Source of the DNA: Azadirachta indica
Lineage: Eukaryota > Streptophyta > Magnoliopsida > Sapindales > Meliaceae
Assembly (NCBI GenBank): GCA_022749755.1
Contig: CM040448.1
Span: 11,778,481 to 11,842,480, forward strand
Length of the DNA stretch: 64,000 nt
Direction: 5' to 3'
Of this stretch, positions 1-13,479 are shown one piece after another. The notes below the pieces were generated by a model that was not told the DNA's origin, did no database searches, and saw nothing but the letters and a program-made list of their open reading frames with translations. The position numbers and the translations under genes are program-made. Position 1 is the stretch's first letter. Each line of letters opens with the position of its first letter.

Positions 1-1089
1 TCGGTAATTTCTACTGAGCTTAAGACTCAATTCCTTAGGTGTCAACGTAATAGGACTTCTTCAGAGTCTTCAGTAATCATGAGAAATGACTAGACGAGAA
101 ATTTTTTTTATCACCTCTATTTGTTGAAATATCCTAAAGAGAAGATGGTCATGGACGGGCTTTTATGTATGATACAAGTTCATTATTTATGCTGAAACGC
201 AGGACATAGTCATTGTAATACACAAGCTTCTCTGTAATTTGTTTTGGCAAGAATAAGATTGCATCGAAAATGGAAAATTGTTAATGGCAGCTGAGTGTGG
301 AGCCTAGACAGTGGAAAAATATGCATTTTTTTTCCTTTAGTACCTCTGGAAAAATTCCTTTCTACCAAATCCATAAATAAGGAAGCTGTAACATGATTCT
401 TTCTTACTAAAGGGATCTTTTTGTTTGAAGAAATAGTTTACTAAATTAATTTTGATTCTTATTAGCATGTTATTCTTTGTTCATTTCCATCTTCCAAGGT
501 GTTCCTTTTGTATGCATCCAACATAAGCTGTTTTTCCTTTAGCTACCTAAGTGCTTATGTATTTCCAGTTACATGCTCCATTAATTTTTTTGGACAGGCA
601 TTATATGCAATTCTACAATTTGAGAATCAGTATACTGCAAAATGAAATTTTCTGTAGTTGCCTCATTGCATATAGTAGATGTTGGGAATTTTTCTCCACA
701 TTCTGAAAGCTAATTATACTCTCTTAAACCTACCATCTGCAGATAGCCTTCTGTTAACACATTCACCAGCAGATGAGAATGTATGGGTATGATTCATCTC
801 ATTATCTTTGAAAAAATTGTGATGCTAAATTCAGCAGGCTTTTCACTTACCAGATTATTCTATGACTAGTGTTCAGGAGCCCTCTGCTTGATGGACAGCA
901 AGCCATACAGTTCTGACAAAATTACATTGAAGAGGTGGTTCTTTATTGATAAAAGAGTTGGGTAACCTGGGATAATCGAGATTGAAGGTTGAAGCATATT
1001 GCTTTGATTTTGTGCGGACAGCTGGGCATTGAAATTTCCTATCTTTCTACTTTATAAATTGTTGTAACTGTCATACAATTCTGGATCAA
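1..1089 (+). other. Upstream region and probable 5' leader of the TPP gene
   Basis: T-rich, non-coding sequence with no open frame of note on either strand. A good 3' splice-site context ends at 1021 (T-rich run then GGACAG), followed by 68 bases leading straight to the ATG at 1090. This suggests a 5' UTR intron whose first exon lies further upstream or outside the window. Known: 5' UTR introns are common in plant genes. Inferred: the leader assignment. Confidence 0.4.
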
Positions 1090-3593
1090 ATGGACCTGAA
1101 AACTAATCATACTGCTCCTGTTCTCACTGATCCTGCACCCATAAGCAAGTCAAGATTAGGTGTACATTCCAGTCTGTTGCCATACACACCACCCGGAGCT
1201 TTCTCATCAGATTTATTCCTAGCTATTCCTAGGAAGAAAACTGGAGTACTTGATGATGTTCGTGCCAATTCATGGCTGGATGCTATGAAAGCCTCATCTC
1301 CTCCTCATAAGAAGATGGCCAAGGAATCTAACAATGATACTGGATCACCTGATAAAGATCTTGCTTATCGCACATGGCTGGTATTTCTCCCTTTTAAATT
1401 CTACTTGGGAGTTACCTTGTCAAATTTTCAGACATTTAAATTTACTTGGGAGTCATCTTGTCAAATTTTCAGACAAGTTATTTATGCAGCACATTGCTTC
1501 AATTTTGCAGCTTCAATATCCATCGGCACTTGCATCTTTTGAACAAATCATTAATTGTGCAAAAGGCAAGAGAATAGCGTTGTTTCTGGATTATGATGGG
1601 ACTCTTTCACCAATCGTAGACAATCCTGACTGTGCCTTCATGTCTGATGCTGTAAGAGTTGATTTTCAGATGAACAGTCTGCAATTTCATTAAAAACTTC
1701 AATTTTTCCTTCCTTTTATTCACTATATATGTGTTGACTCTGGTAATTTTCAGATGCGTGCTGTGGTTAAAAAGGTGGCAAAGTATTTCCCTACAGCAAT
1801 AATTAGTGGTAGAAGCCGTGACAAGGTAATTGGCAGTGCTTCTTTCATTTAAAAAAAAAAAAAAAACTTGATATTATTTGTAAATTCTTGCCTGAAAGTT
1901 CTTTTTGTTTATATGTCAAACGTTCTTGGTGTTCATATGTATTGACTATTGCTTGTTCCTACTTATTCAGGTTTTTGAGTTTGTCAGACTAACTGAACTT
2001 TATTATGCTGGAAGTCATGGAATGGACATCATGGGTCCTCTTAGACAATCTGCATCTAAAGATGACCCAGACAATATTAGGTCTACTGATGAGCAGGTAG
2101 ACTGATCAAATTATTCTTCCACTGCTGATATGTTCTCTCTCACGTTAATTACTTATCTGAACTGATTATGGATATGCTTTCCTTTGGATAGGGGAAGGAA
2201 GTTACTCTTTTCCAACCTGCTAAGGAGTTTTTACCTATGATTGTTGAGGTGTGTAAATGCCTCCCTACTTTGTCACAAATTACTGTTATATGTTTTTCAT
2301 TCTTGAATCTAGTATGGCCATTTCAACTGATTCATGTACAAACAGGTTTTTCATTCCCTTGTGGAGAATACAAAGGAAATCAAAGGAGTGAAAGTTGAGA
2401 ACAATAAGTTCTGTGTCTCTGTACATTACCGTAATGTAGAGGAAAAGGTATTTTTTCTGAGCATTTGATTCTTGACTACTAGATGCCTAAGAATGGCACC
2501 TATTTTCGGTTTAGGTAATTTCCTCTGTTTGAACTATTTTTTTTTCTTGTTTCCAGTATTGGCCAACGGTTGCACAATGTGCCGATGAAATTTTGAAACA
2601 ATATCCACGTCTGCGATTGACTCATGGGCGGAAGGTAATCTTTGGGGCCAACATGGAGAATGATTCAATTTTTTTTTTTTTAAAAATCATGAATATCAAT
2701 ACTTTCTGCCTTCAGTATAAACATAGCACCACTTCTCTAATTAGTAATTTTACTGACTCATGAGTAGGTTTTAGAGGTCCGACCGGTGATCAATTGGGAT
2801 AAAGGGAAAGCTGTCATGTTTCTACTTGAATCACTTGGTAACAAATTTGTTTCATGTGTTTGACGTTTAAAAGGCTAATGAATAAATTATCACTTTACAT
2901 GCTAAATTCTGTACTAATGCAAAAGAAAACTATATTTCAGGGCTAAGTAATTGTGATGATGTGCTCCCAATTTATGTTGGAGATGACCGGACAGACGAAG
3001 ATGCATTTAAGGTGATATATACTTACCATTGTTGATATATATTTGCCATTGTTTTTAAAGTTCTTAAGAAGTTTTTTATGAGTTTCCTGATTATCTAGTG
3101 AACCAACTTAATGGGCTTGTGGCAGGTTTTAAGAGAGGGAAATTGTGGATATGGCATTATGGTGTCATCTGCACCCAAGGAAAGCAAAGCATTTTACTCT
3201 CTTAGGGACCCATCAGAGGTACAAGTTTTGCTCCTCAGAGAACATTTTTTGTTCTGAATCCCCTTCATGATTGAACATGAATGATATATTTGCATATTAT
3301 TAATTACATGTTGGTCATTTTATGGAACAAGATTGTTGTTGAAACGAATTTATATAAAACTTATACTAGAGTAACTGCGTTTGCTTTTGGGTATTTCCCC
3401 TTCTCTCTCCCAATGTTTCTTGAGAACATTCCTCATCAGGAATTTAGAAGGTCTAAGCACATTCTCATTGGTTATCATTCCCTTTGATGGTATTTGCCAC
3501 TGATTAAGACATTATCTTCTGTGTTTAAATCTGTCCCAGGTTTTGGAGTTTCTCAAGTCATTTGTGATGTGGAAGCAGTCAAGTGCTCTATGA
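1090..3593 (+). CDS. Trehalose-6-phosphate phosphatase, 11 exons, about 384 aa
   Basis: Removes phosphate from trehalose-6-phosphate to give trehalose, and so sets the level of this sugar-status signal. Exons read: 1090-1380, 1511-1651, 1754-1825, 1971-2096, 2192-2248, 2346-2447, 2557-2634, 2768-2837, 2941-3011, 3126-3218, 3540-3593; all junctions are GT-AG and the joined frame is open for 384 codons, the usual TPP length. HAD-phosphatase motifs are present: LDYDGT with nucleophile D124 and acid/base D126, SGRSRDK at 162-168, and GDDRTDED at 326-333. The N-terminal 95 residues are the variable plant leader with the common PRKKTG and SWLDAMK blocks. There is no synthase domain, so this is a stand-alone phosphatase. 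The exon 1/2 join reads YRTWL-LQYPSAL, one residue shorter than some relatives; an alternative acceptor at about 1488 would add seven in-frame residues. Confidence 0.93.
1393..1475 (+). repeat. 41-bp tandem duplication inside TPP intron 1
   Basis: Two adjacent copies (1393-1434 and 1435-1475) differ at a few bases. Each holds the block TTGTCAAATTTTCAGACA, so the acceptor-like TTTTCAG is present twice just upstream of the inferred true acceptor at 1510. Confidence 0.85.
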
Positions 3594-6500
3594 AATACCA
3601 TATATATATATATATAATAATACAAGGAAGAGGTTCTGGAGCAGATTCACGTAGAAGACCTTCATCAAATTATATAAACTATTTTATCGTATGTGTATAC
3701 CATAGAATTCGCTAAAAATATTTAGAGTTTTAGAGTCTGAAGGGTTGGTGCCTTAACTGTTTCTGCTCTAAGCTTCTTTCCATTAATTGTAAATTCCAGC
3801 TACACCATTTTTTGCTTTTGGGCTCAATTCATATTTTCATTCTTTCTTCTTTAACCTTCAGTTTTGTTCAATAGTGGGGGTAAAATCTAAATATTTGTTG
3901 ATTCTTTCGATTAACGAAGTGCATGTGTATAAGCTTTTCTTGGTTGGCTATTTTGTTCATGCATTTCTGTATATTATCGCCGCATCTTTTTTGCTGGCAA
4001 ACTAATTATACGGGATCGAAATTTAATCTTCTTTGAATACAATCTGAAATGAGGATTGGGCATTTTCTCCTGAATGTAATCCAAATATAACATGATATTT
4101 GCTGTCACTTCTTCTGTTCCTTCCAAAATTGTCTGGCTAATGGAATGTGGTTGTGTGCATTCCTTCACAGCTGCCGCTTTAATTTTTGTATGTATATTCT
4201 GTTTGTGACCACACAATTCTTTCTTAATTCAAGTGCCAAAAAAACCATATTTCTTTTTGAGCAACATTTTCAAGACACAAAAAAAAAAAAAAAAAAAAAA
4301 GAGAAACATGGATTACATTCTTAAATCATGGATTAGCTGGGGACAATAAAAGCAAAACTTTTCCGGAAGCAGCTTTTGTTACATTATTAATAAGCACTGT
4401 TGAATGCGTAGTGTACTGTGGTGTGGTGGGAGCCCTGTAGTTGGCTAAACAACAGTAATGTTTTGTACATTTGTGTTTTATTGGTCCATCCAGTAATTAA
4501 AAAGAGGAATATTTCTGAATCATGATCATGTATGTACACCCATCTGGAATTCTGAAGAACTGTATGGAACATAAGTTTTTGTTGAATAGAATATTGTAAC
4601 TTCTAAAATTGAAGTTTGCTGCAGAAAGGACAATTAGAACTTTAATCGGATGAGATCTTGTTGGCTAATTATTTGATTTTCAAAACATGCTCTTGAAACT
4701 TTAATATGGTAGCTAATTGGTTCCTAAAGTCTATTGTCCCACAGTTGTTCATTGATTAAGACTAAAAACTTCTTGCACATAAATAATTATTTTCTTTAAT
4801 TTGTTGCACTTTCTATTTTGCCTCAAGGGAATCAAAGGGATGATGTTCCAGTCAGAATTGTTGGAAGTGTCAAGTGTGGGAGGCACTGGATGTAGTAAAT
4901 AAAACAGCTGGTTGAATTGGATGGATCTTGCCTACCAATTTGGGCCTTTTATTTTTAGAATTATTAACATAAATTTAATTGAGTGATGTGAACAGATGGC
5001 GTTGATGATGCACATGAATATGATGAGTACAATAAGAAATCATTTTCATATTAATTGATTCAATCCTGTGAGTGTGAGTGTGACCCCTTTCGTTGAAATG
5101 TAGAGTCGCTAGTTTTCTCATTAGAATCCTAAATGTTTCCGGTTCAAAAGAGTAGAAAAAGTGAAAGTAGGTTGGTTGGATCGACGAACCCAAAATACCA
5201 ATGCAACGTTGGTAGCATTTGTATAAAAAAATTTAATTAATAGTATTGCTTTTCAATATTTCTAAATTAGTCAACTATCTTTAACAGGAGTGGTTATACC
5301 CATACTTTTTATTTAGAGAGTTTTAAAAAATATGTGTTTAATCACTTTTTTTTTTTTTTATATTTAATGAAGGTTAATTTCCTTTTAAATATTTATAAAA
5401 ATGAATTTTACTTAAATTGAGTTGAAATTTTTGAACGATATTAAATTAAATCAATGGAGACTCCAAATTTTTAATAAATGTCTTATGTAATTTTTTAAAA
5501 TACTTATTTAATATATTTTTTTTATAATAAAACGCTTTTCTATTGTAAAAGTAACAAGATCTTTTAAAAATTAACAACATAATTAAGTGTAACTTACATA
5601 CTTTCACTCACTCATTGTTTTACTTGCAAGATCCCGTAATCCTACCAGTGTTATTAGTTCCAGCAACCATTCAATTCCTTCCTAAAGGATTCAAATTATT
5701 CAAAGAGGTACCATGATTGAAAATTATTTATTTATTTAAAAAAAAAAAAAAAAAAACGAATGAACTATGTAAATGTCCAAGTGTTGATATATAAGAAATG
5801 CCATGTGATCACACATGTGCATGTTTTCACCAATTTTAAGGTTATAAAAAATTTCCTTCAATTTGATGTCCCTATTCTAATACGTAATATCACCAATCTT
5901 AATGCTGATTTTCTTTTTTTCGTTTAGTATCAAAATGAATTGGGATAATAGCATTTTCATCCTGAGCTTTGTTAAAATAACAAATTAGTGTGTGAGTTTC
6001 TCTATTTTAGCAATCTAGTTCTTGTTCTTTGTTTTTTAAATCGACTAATCCTATCCTACGTATGTGCATTGCTTGTTATCTTATTAAAGTTTAGGGCTAA
6101 AATGTTATCACCCTTATATTGATTCATTCAAAGTGCTATGCTAATTATTTTTATTCAAAAAAAATTTAGGCGTTAATTTGACATATCACAGGGATATATA
6201 TATATATATATATATTAGAGACAATTGAAAATTTTTTTTAATTAGTAAACTCTTAATAAATAAATATGTAGTCCTTGAGATAATATTGATTTTGTGTGTG
6301 TGTATGTATATATATATATATTATTTATTTATTTATTTATTTTTGTGAACAACAGATAGAAAAGAATCTTGGAGGGTAGTTTAAATAATTTTTAAATGAG
6401 TGTTTAAATATAGTAACACTATATATATATATATTTTGTATTCTAAAATTAGTATCTCAGTTATTGAAAGTTAACTTATCTATCATTTATACATATATGA

Positions 6501-6796
6501 TCTCAAAATACTGAATATAGTAATAAAAATAGTGTTGTTTAATTTATTTTATCAAATTAGTGCATTTACATTTAAAATTTCATAAAGAAAATCGTAGTCG
6601 AAAGCAAAATTAAACACAGTTACACAACTTAATTCAATGGAAGTTTCCCAAATGCAACAATCTTTGTCGATGATATTGATTGACACACACCACCATTATC
6701 CATCAAATGCAATGCAATGCAACGCACATTATATTAATTATCCCTTAACATTAAACCTTTCCTAATCAAATATTTATGGTTGTACAAACAAAATCT

Positions 6797-6797
<1 letters not shown>

Positions 6798-6841
<44 letters not shown>
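6798..6841. repeat. (ATT)n microsatellite, about 14 units
   Basis: Uninterrupted ATT/TTA trinucleotide run in intergenic DNA. Likely length-polymorphic. Confidence 0.95.
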
Positions 6842-7024
6842 GATATGAGACAAAAATTATGCATCATTTTTCAAATCTATCCGAATTTTGACCACAAAAC
6901 AGTCATGTGAAGTCACTTCATTCACTATTGTCCACAAAATTATTTTATCATATAAAAATTTGTAAGAAAATGCTGTCACTTTAATTTAGTTGTAGCAGAA
7001 AGTTAACACGGCAACAACATTTGT

Positions 7025-7055
<31 letters not shown>
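7025..7055. repeat. (GTA)n microsatellite, about 10 units
   Basis: Uninterrupted GTA trinucleotide run. Confidence 0.95.
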
Positions 7056-8770
7056 ATTATACAGCATACGTGAGTCGGATAAAAAGTTCCAAGCTTCACA
7101 GGGTTTTGGAAACTAAGTGAAGCTGCAATTGCCACGTCAACACCTTTATGCAAGCTTATGCAAGCATTTTGAATACTACTTAACCCTTTTTTTTTTTTTA
7201 ATGTTTTGATGTATATTGGAAGATACAAATATCTTTTAAAAATTGAACTCAATGTAATATTAGAAGGACTTGAATAACAATGAATGAAATGTTTTCAATA
7301 AAGTACGTTACAATTAATTAATAAAAGATACATGTATTTTCGGAAAATAGGATGAGGGGTTTTAAATTTTTATTAGAAAAATTTCGATGTTCTTCATTGT
7401 TCAAGTCATAAACCTTAAATTGTGAATGTCCAAATTCAAATTCATAATAGTAATTTATTCATTTCAATTAGTGTCAATGAATACCTGTTTAATACGAATT
7501 AACAAATATTCTTCTTATTTTACAAAAGGTTAAACATAAAGTATTTTATTAAGAAAAATATCACGTGAAAACCAACAATTCTTGTTTTACTTTTATTACA
7601 ATCATAACAGAGACTTTTCTAATTCTTTAATATAAAGTTATTAAATTTAAGCAAAAGACTTTTCTTTAAACTCAAAACAGAAACTTAAGCCTTGAATTAC
7701 AAATAAATAATAAATAAAATATATGATACATGGACGAAGTCCAAACCCTGATGATTTTCATGATAATAATTGGTAATTTTGATCAATGATTCATCAATTA
7801 CGCGTACAAACTTCGGGTAATTAACATGTAATAATTAATTAATTAAAATTAAGGATTTCCTCAAAATTGGAAAACCTGCAATTTCTCCAAAAATTTTCTA
7901 CCGAAACTGCAGTGATTAGATAATGATTAAATGATGAACATATATATCAGAAACGTATAAAAGAGGAAATGTCCCATAATTTTGACGATTAATTGATGAA
8001 CATGTACATACAAAGTCAACCTAAATTTTCCGATTGCATTTGCATTTTAATTACTAATTACTTCATGCGCACGTCTCTTTAGCATAGCATACAATTCTTG
8101 TCTCAATGTATATCAAAACTTGACTGTATCAAGTATAATTACAATTAAAGATTTATTTTTTTCGAAAAAAAAAAAAGAATAATTTTATTTCATAATTACA
8201 AATTTTTATCTCTTATGTTTTAATATAGGTGAGGCAAGAAGACCTCCTATGTAGGCTATGTTGACATGCTTCGTTGAAAAAATTTAAATTACGGTCTATT
8301 CTTATCGTATTTGTTTCATTAACGACTGATGTGAAGTAAATTTGTCGCCGACTAATTCTTTTATTGCACAAATTTAAAATATACATCAATTTAAATGGCT
8401 CCCAATTTCTTTTTATTTTTATTTTTATTTTTTCTCGTCGTTTGACTGGAAGGTACATGTATCATGCACGAAGCAGATGCAACCCCCGCAGCACATCTAA
8501 CTTGATTTCTAAACAATATTAATTAGTTAATTAATTAATAAAATCACTACGTTGTTCAAATTGACCTTTAAAAATTGGAATAATTCCAATTTCTGGGCAA
8601 TTTCTATTTCTGACACTTGTACGCCAATTATATATGATAGTCAATCCTTATACTATCACTGTTTAGGTCAAGTTTTTGAAAATAATTTTCAAGAAGGCCT
8701 AGTTCATATTTGTACCCCCAATCCTGAAAACTCTTTAATGTTTCCTTATTTGTTATGCAAGCACAGCAGA

Positions 8771-8957
8771 CACGTGATATCTCTGCTCTCTCTCCCTCCC
8801 TCCCTCCTCAAGTAATTGGTCAGCAACCAATCCTTCTTTGTACACTAAAGCATTCATTTTGAAGCCTGTTCTGCAAATATCAAAGACCAAGATCTACCAA
8901 ATAGCCTCTTTGACGCATAGAGTCTATTCTTCTCTCTTTTCGCTTCCTCTATTTAAA
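8771..8957 (+). promoter_or_regulatory. Invertase promoter: G-box, CT tract, TATA-like box
   Basis: CACGTG (G-box core, bound by bHLH/bZIP factors) lies at 8771-8776, a C/T-rich pyrimidine tract at about 8779-8811, and TATTTAAA at 8950-8957, about 45 bases before the ATG at 9001. Spacing fits a start of transcription near 8980 and a short leader. The motifs are seen; their use is inferred. Confidence 0.55.
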
Positions 8958-9000
8958 CCCCAATTTCTGATTCCCTCTCATAATTTCACCTGATCCAAAT

Positions 9001-10138
9001 ATGGACACTCCAATTCCCTCCCATGCAACATACTACATTCCCCTACCGCCGGAGGAGCAGTCCTCCTCCGCCGCACCTCCGGCGACTCGCCGGAAATCCT
9101 TGAAGGCTTTTGCCGCAATCTTTGCTTCCCTCATTTTTTTTCTATCATTGGTGGCGTTAATTATTAACCAAAGCCAAGAACCATTGCCATCGTCACCCAA
9201 CAACAACAACAACAACCCTTCTAGTTCAACATCGAAATTAAAGGAGGCAAGAGGGGTAGCTGAAGGCGTTTCGGCCAAGTCAAATCCGTATCTTTTTGGT
9301 GAAATAATTGAAGGCTCTTATAATTGGACAAACGCTATGTTTTCTTGGCAAAGAACTTCCTACCACTTTCAACCTCAGAAAAACTGGATGAATGGTAGGT
9401 GCAACTAATTCATTTTTTCTATAACTATAGTCCTGAATCACGTGCTCTGTTAATATTAGATTAGTAGCTTAATTAATTTCTATTATTAGTAATAAGATCA
9501 GATTTGTGCTTTCTGGATTGTCTCACCTCATTGCACCATTAGTTCTTTTCTGGGTTACACTATTTATTAAATTCATTCATTAATTTATCATTACTTTCTG
9601 TTTTTCTTTGGCTTCGCACATACTACTGATTCAACTTGGTGGGCGAATTCTGGACCTTTCTTCTGCTTATTCAGATCCTGATGGTAAGTCTTTAGTTTCC
9701 GAAATCACTTTTCGTTTAAGTGCTTCCTTGTCAGTCTATCAAATTATACCTTATTAAAATATACGTAGTCAATACAAATAATATAGTGCATTATTATCGG
9801 TTCTTGGCGAAGAAAGAATGATAAACCAAAAGAACAAGCAAAGTGTTTAAGATGATATGCAGTTGTTCTCAGCGGAGGATTTTCTTGGATTTTATAGTTG
9901 TATTTTATTGTAGTTGGATGATCAATGAATGCATGGGCCTGTCTGTACAAGTTATCCACTACCAATTGAAATTGTCCTCAACTAGCTCTATCATATCATC
10001 CCGATCACCTAATAATTATTTCATTTAAAAGTTATACAGATATATAACGGAAAGAATATGCCAAAGACTGAACAATGAGATTGTGAATGAGTTCCAATGA
10101 ATTTTGTTTTGTTGTAGGAGAGGTGATATAGCATCATA

Positions 10139-10175
<37 letters not shown>

Positions 10176-12531
10176 GTTCTGTGGCTAGAAAATAAACTCG
10201 TAAGAAATAGATAATAATAAACAATCGTGTAATAAATGGATAGTCCTGAAGTTGTAGGCCAATAGGAACACCATACTTGACCCCGCATGATAACGTTGGA
10301 CGGTCCATATGGTCCCCTTCCAGATGTGACTCCGTCTCATTCCTATCTACACTTATTTATAAGATCATGCTACAATATTATAATGATCGTTTTTTTTTTT
10401 TTTTTCAATTTTCCTTTTTAAAAAAATTAACCTGAACAAAATTTAATATAACTTACCATAAATAATTTCTTCCTAAATTTGATATCACAGTACTGTATTT
10501 GTTTTTGACTGGTGGTTGGACAAAAACGTAGCTTGGTGCTAGCTAGCATGTGCTAATAACTCACGTGGTAGGTTTCTAATTTCTCGGCTTCCATTTTGGT
10601 GACAAAAATTCCGTAATAATTGCAGGTCCATTGTTCCATGAGGGATGGTATCATCTGTTTTATCAATACAATCCTGACTCGGCGGTTTGGGGCAACATCA
10701 CCTGGGGCCATGCTGTATCAAGGGACCTCATTCACTGGCTTCATCTCCCCCTCGCAATGGTCCCTGACCAATGGTACGATATCAACGGTGTATGGACGGG
10801 ATCCGCCACGATTCTTCCTGACGGTCAGATCGTAATGCTTTACACTGGGAGTACTGATAAATTAGTGCAGGTGCAAAATCTTGCTTACCCTGCCAATCTA
10901 TCTGATCCCCTACTCCTTGATTGGGTCAAGTATCCAGGAAACCCGGTATTGGTCCCGCCAATTCATATTGGCCCTAAAGATTTTAGGGACCCGACAACTG
11001 CATGGACCGGGCCTGATGGGAAATGGAAGCTTACAATCGGGTCAAAAATTAATAAAACGGGTATTTCCCTTGTTTACCAAACAACTGACTTCAGAACTTA
11101 TGAGCTTTTGGATGGACCTTTACATGTTGTTCCGGGCACGGGTATGTGGGAATGTGTGGACTTTTACCCGGTTTCCATTAACGGGTCAATCGGACTGGAT
11201 ACATCAGCTAATGGCCCGGGAATTAAGTATGTGTTGAAGGCTAGTTTGGATGATACAAAAGTGGATCATTATGCAATTGGGACCTATGATCCGATGAAAG
11301 ATATATGGACACCCGATAATCCGGAAGAGGATGTGGGTATCGGATTACGTGTGGATTACGGAAGATACTATGCATCAAAGTCGTTTTATGATCCGTACAA
11401 AAAGCGAAGAATCTTGTGGGGTTGGATTAACGAAACTGATACTGAATATGATGACTTGGAAAAGGGATGGGCATCAGTTCAGGTATAATTATTCTTTTTA
11501 ATTCTTAATGGCCGGTTATATTTGCACATGTGCATACATAATTTCTTTGTTTGTTAAATGTACAGACAATTCCAAGGACTGTGTTATTCGACAACAAGAC
11601 AGGAACCAATGTACTTCAATGGCCAGTGGAAGAAATAGAAAGCTTGAGACTGAACAGCAGTTCCTTTGAGGGAGTAGTGGTTGAACCTGGAACAGTTGTG
11701 CCGCTTGACATTGGGGTGGCCACACAGTTGGACATATTTGCAGAATTTGAAACTGAGTTGTTGGGATCAGGAGCTACGGAAGAAGGCTACAGTTGCAGTG
11801 GTGGCGCCGTTGACAGGAGTGCATTGGGACCATTTGGGCTATTAGTCATCGCCGATGACTCACTTTCTGAGCTAACACCAATCTTTTTCCGCCCCACTAA
11901 TACAACAAATGGAACAAACACTTACTTCTGCGCTGATGAAACTAGGTTTGTTTCTTTGCCCTTAATTATTTACGTCCTTCTTTGATTTGTGTTCACATGT
12001 TCCTGATAAAATCAGAACTCATATATTTGAATTGAGTGCCATTTTTCAATATATACATGCAGGTCATCATTGGCTCCCGATGTCTCTAAACAAGTTTATG
12101 GAAGCAGTGTTCCCGTCCTTGAAGGTGAAAAATTATCTATGAGGATATTGGTAAGTCAGCACCATTACATTACCGATTCTTATAAATTGCTGCAAATTTA
12201 ATAAACAGCATAACAGAAGCGCCTTCAGACTTTGAACCTTCCTGATAATGGAGTTATATGGAAGAAGTAATGAAGTTTTAGCAGGATATATAGAATCTTA
12301 TACATACTTGAAAATTTTGATTGATCTCAGGTTGATCATTCAATCGTGGAAAGCTTTGGTCAAGGAGGGAGGTCAGTCATAACGTCAAGAATTTATCCAA
12401 CAGAAGCAATCTATGGATCTGCAAAGTTGTTTTTGTTCAACAACGCAACTGGAGTGAATGTTAAGGCCAGTCTCAAAATATGGCAGTTGAATTCTGCTTT
12501 CATTCATCCTTTCCCCTTGGAACAAATTTAG
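9001..12531 (+). CDS. Vacuolar acid invertase (beta-fructofuranosidase, GH32), 6 exons, about 642 aa
   Basis: Hydrolyses sucrose to glucose and fructose in the vacuole. Exons: 9001-9394, 9675-9683, 10626-11482, 11566-11945, 12063-12150, 12331-12531; all GT-AG and in frame. A cytosolic N-tail is followed by one membrane segment (about residues 35-56) and a low-complexity Asn/Ser linker, as in vacuolar invertase pro-proteins. GH32 motifs: WMNDPDG with nucleophile D132, FRDP with D256, and WECVDFYP with acid/base E310. The Val after WEC is the vacuolar form; cell-wall enzymes carry Pro there. The first motif reads NDPDG rather than the commoner NDPNG. The C-terminal beta-sandwich ends in SFIHPF-type sequence. 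Length is normal and no break was seen. Confidence 0.95.
9675..9683 (+). other. 9-nt mini-exon of the invertase gene
   Basis: ATCCTGATG lies between TTCAG and GTAAGTC. With one base from exon 1 it codes D-P-D of the catalytic NDPDG motif. Known: plant invertases have this mini-exon, among the shortest in plants. Skipping it would keep frame but remove the nucleophile. Confidence 0.95.
10137..10175. repeat. (CTA)n microsatellite in invertase intron 2
   Basis: About 12 CTA/ACT units in the 942-base intron between the mini-exon and the main exon. Confidence 0.95.
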
Positions 12532-13479
12532 GTACTTACTCTGTCAATCCATTTGAGCCTACGGTGTAGAAGTTCTTCACGGCTGCTGCTGGTGCTTGCT
12601 GCAACTGTGCAATTTATTCTGGTTTTTCATTTCTTGGTAGGGCTGCCGTTAAATCAATGTGTATTTTGTAGGCATTGGGATGCCCTTTGTTTGATTTATA
12701 TGTATATTTATATGTTTAAGATTTCATTATGAAATAATGCAATTATTGAGATTGAGATTTTAGCTGCTGTTTAAGACTTGACTACATGAACATGTACAGC
12801 CCATATTCTTTCATCCAGATTTCTTCTGGATTTTGACCAACAAATTTTGTCGATTTAATTTCTTAAATGACCATAAACGTGAAAATAGTAATACTATTGA
12901 CACAATACAATAGATTTACCAAATTATTTTACATCGTAACCAATGGACTTGAAATGCAATGAGTGAATCCTTGGGCATGTGTTGGGCTTGTGGGTTCATT
13001 CAGAGGCTTTTTGAGACTTCAAAACAATTGGTCCAAGTTAGCCCATCCCATCAACGAGAGATTGCAGTTCTACTGCAACAGCCACCCCACAAAAAATAAA
13101 TAATGACCAAAGATTTTTTTGTCGTCCAATAGGTTGGTTTGTTTTGTTTATTTATTATGCCTTAAAACACTAAAACCTTTGTTTCTAACTTTGTATTGTA
13201 AAATTTTTGTTATCATTTTTTGAAAATGAAAATAGCCAAATTTTTTTCTTATATGTTAGAAAAAATTAAAAATCTTAAATACCTATGTAATAAAAGATAT
13301 GTTAATTAATAATGTTTATACTGACGCTAATGCTTAGTTTAATACTATCGCGTTTCTCTTATTTTCATCGGCAAAATACAAGCTTAAAATGGCCCTCTCT
13401 GTTGTGGGCCTGACAGACAACACGACCGGCTGAACCCAACCTCAATATTGATTATTTACAAGGTTTTGAAATTTTGGCA
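12532..13479. other. Invertase 3' region and intergenic
   Basis: 3' UTR of the invertase with an AATAAT-like signal near 12733, then AT-rich sequence with no frame I can support. Confidence 0.5.

Larger units (their letters stand above)
3594..8760. other. Intergenic, AT-rich, no gene recognised
   Basis: TPP 3' UTR is expected in the first few hundred bases. The rest has only short chance open frames on both strands. It holds poly-A runs (4279-4300, 5738-5757), AT-rich runs (6194-6215 and about 6305-6345), a long ATT repeat (6798-6841) and a GTA repeat (7025-7055). I see no RNA gene, transposase or coding exon. Confidence 0.6.
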
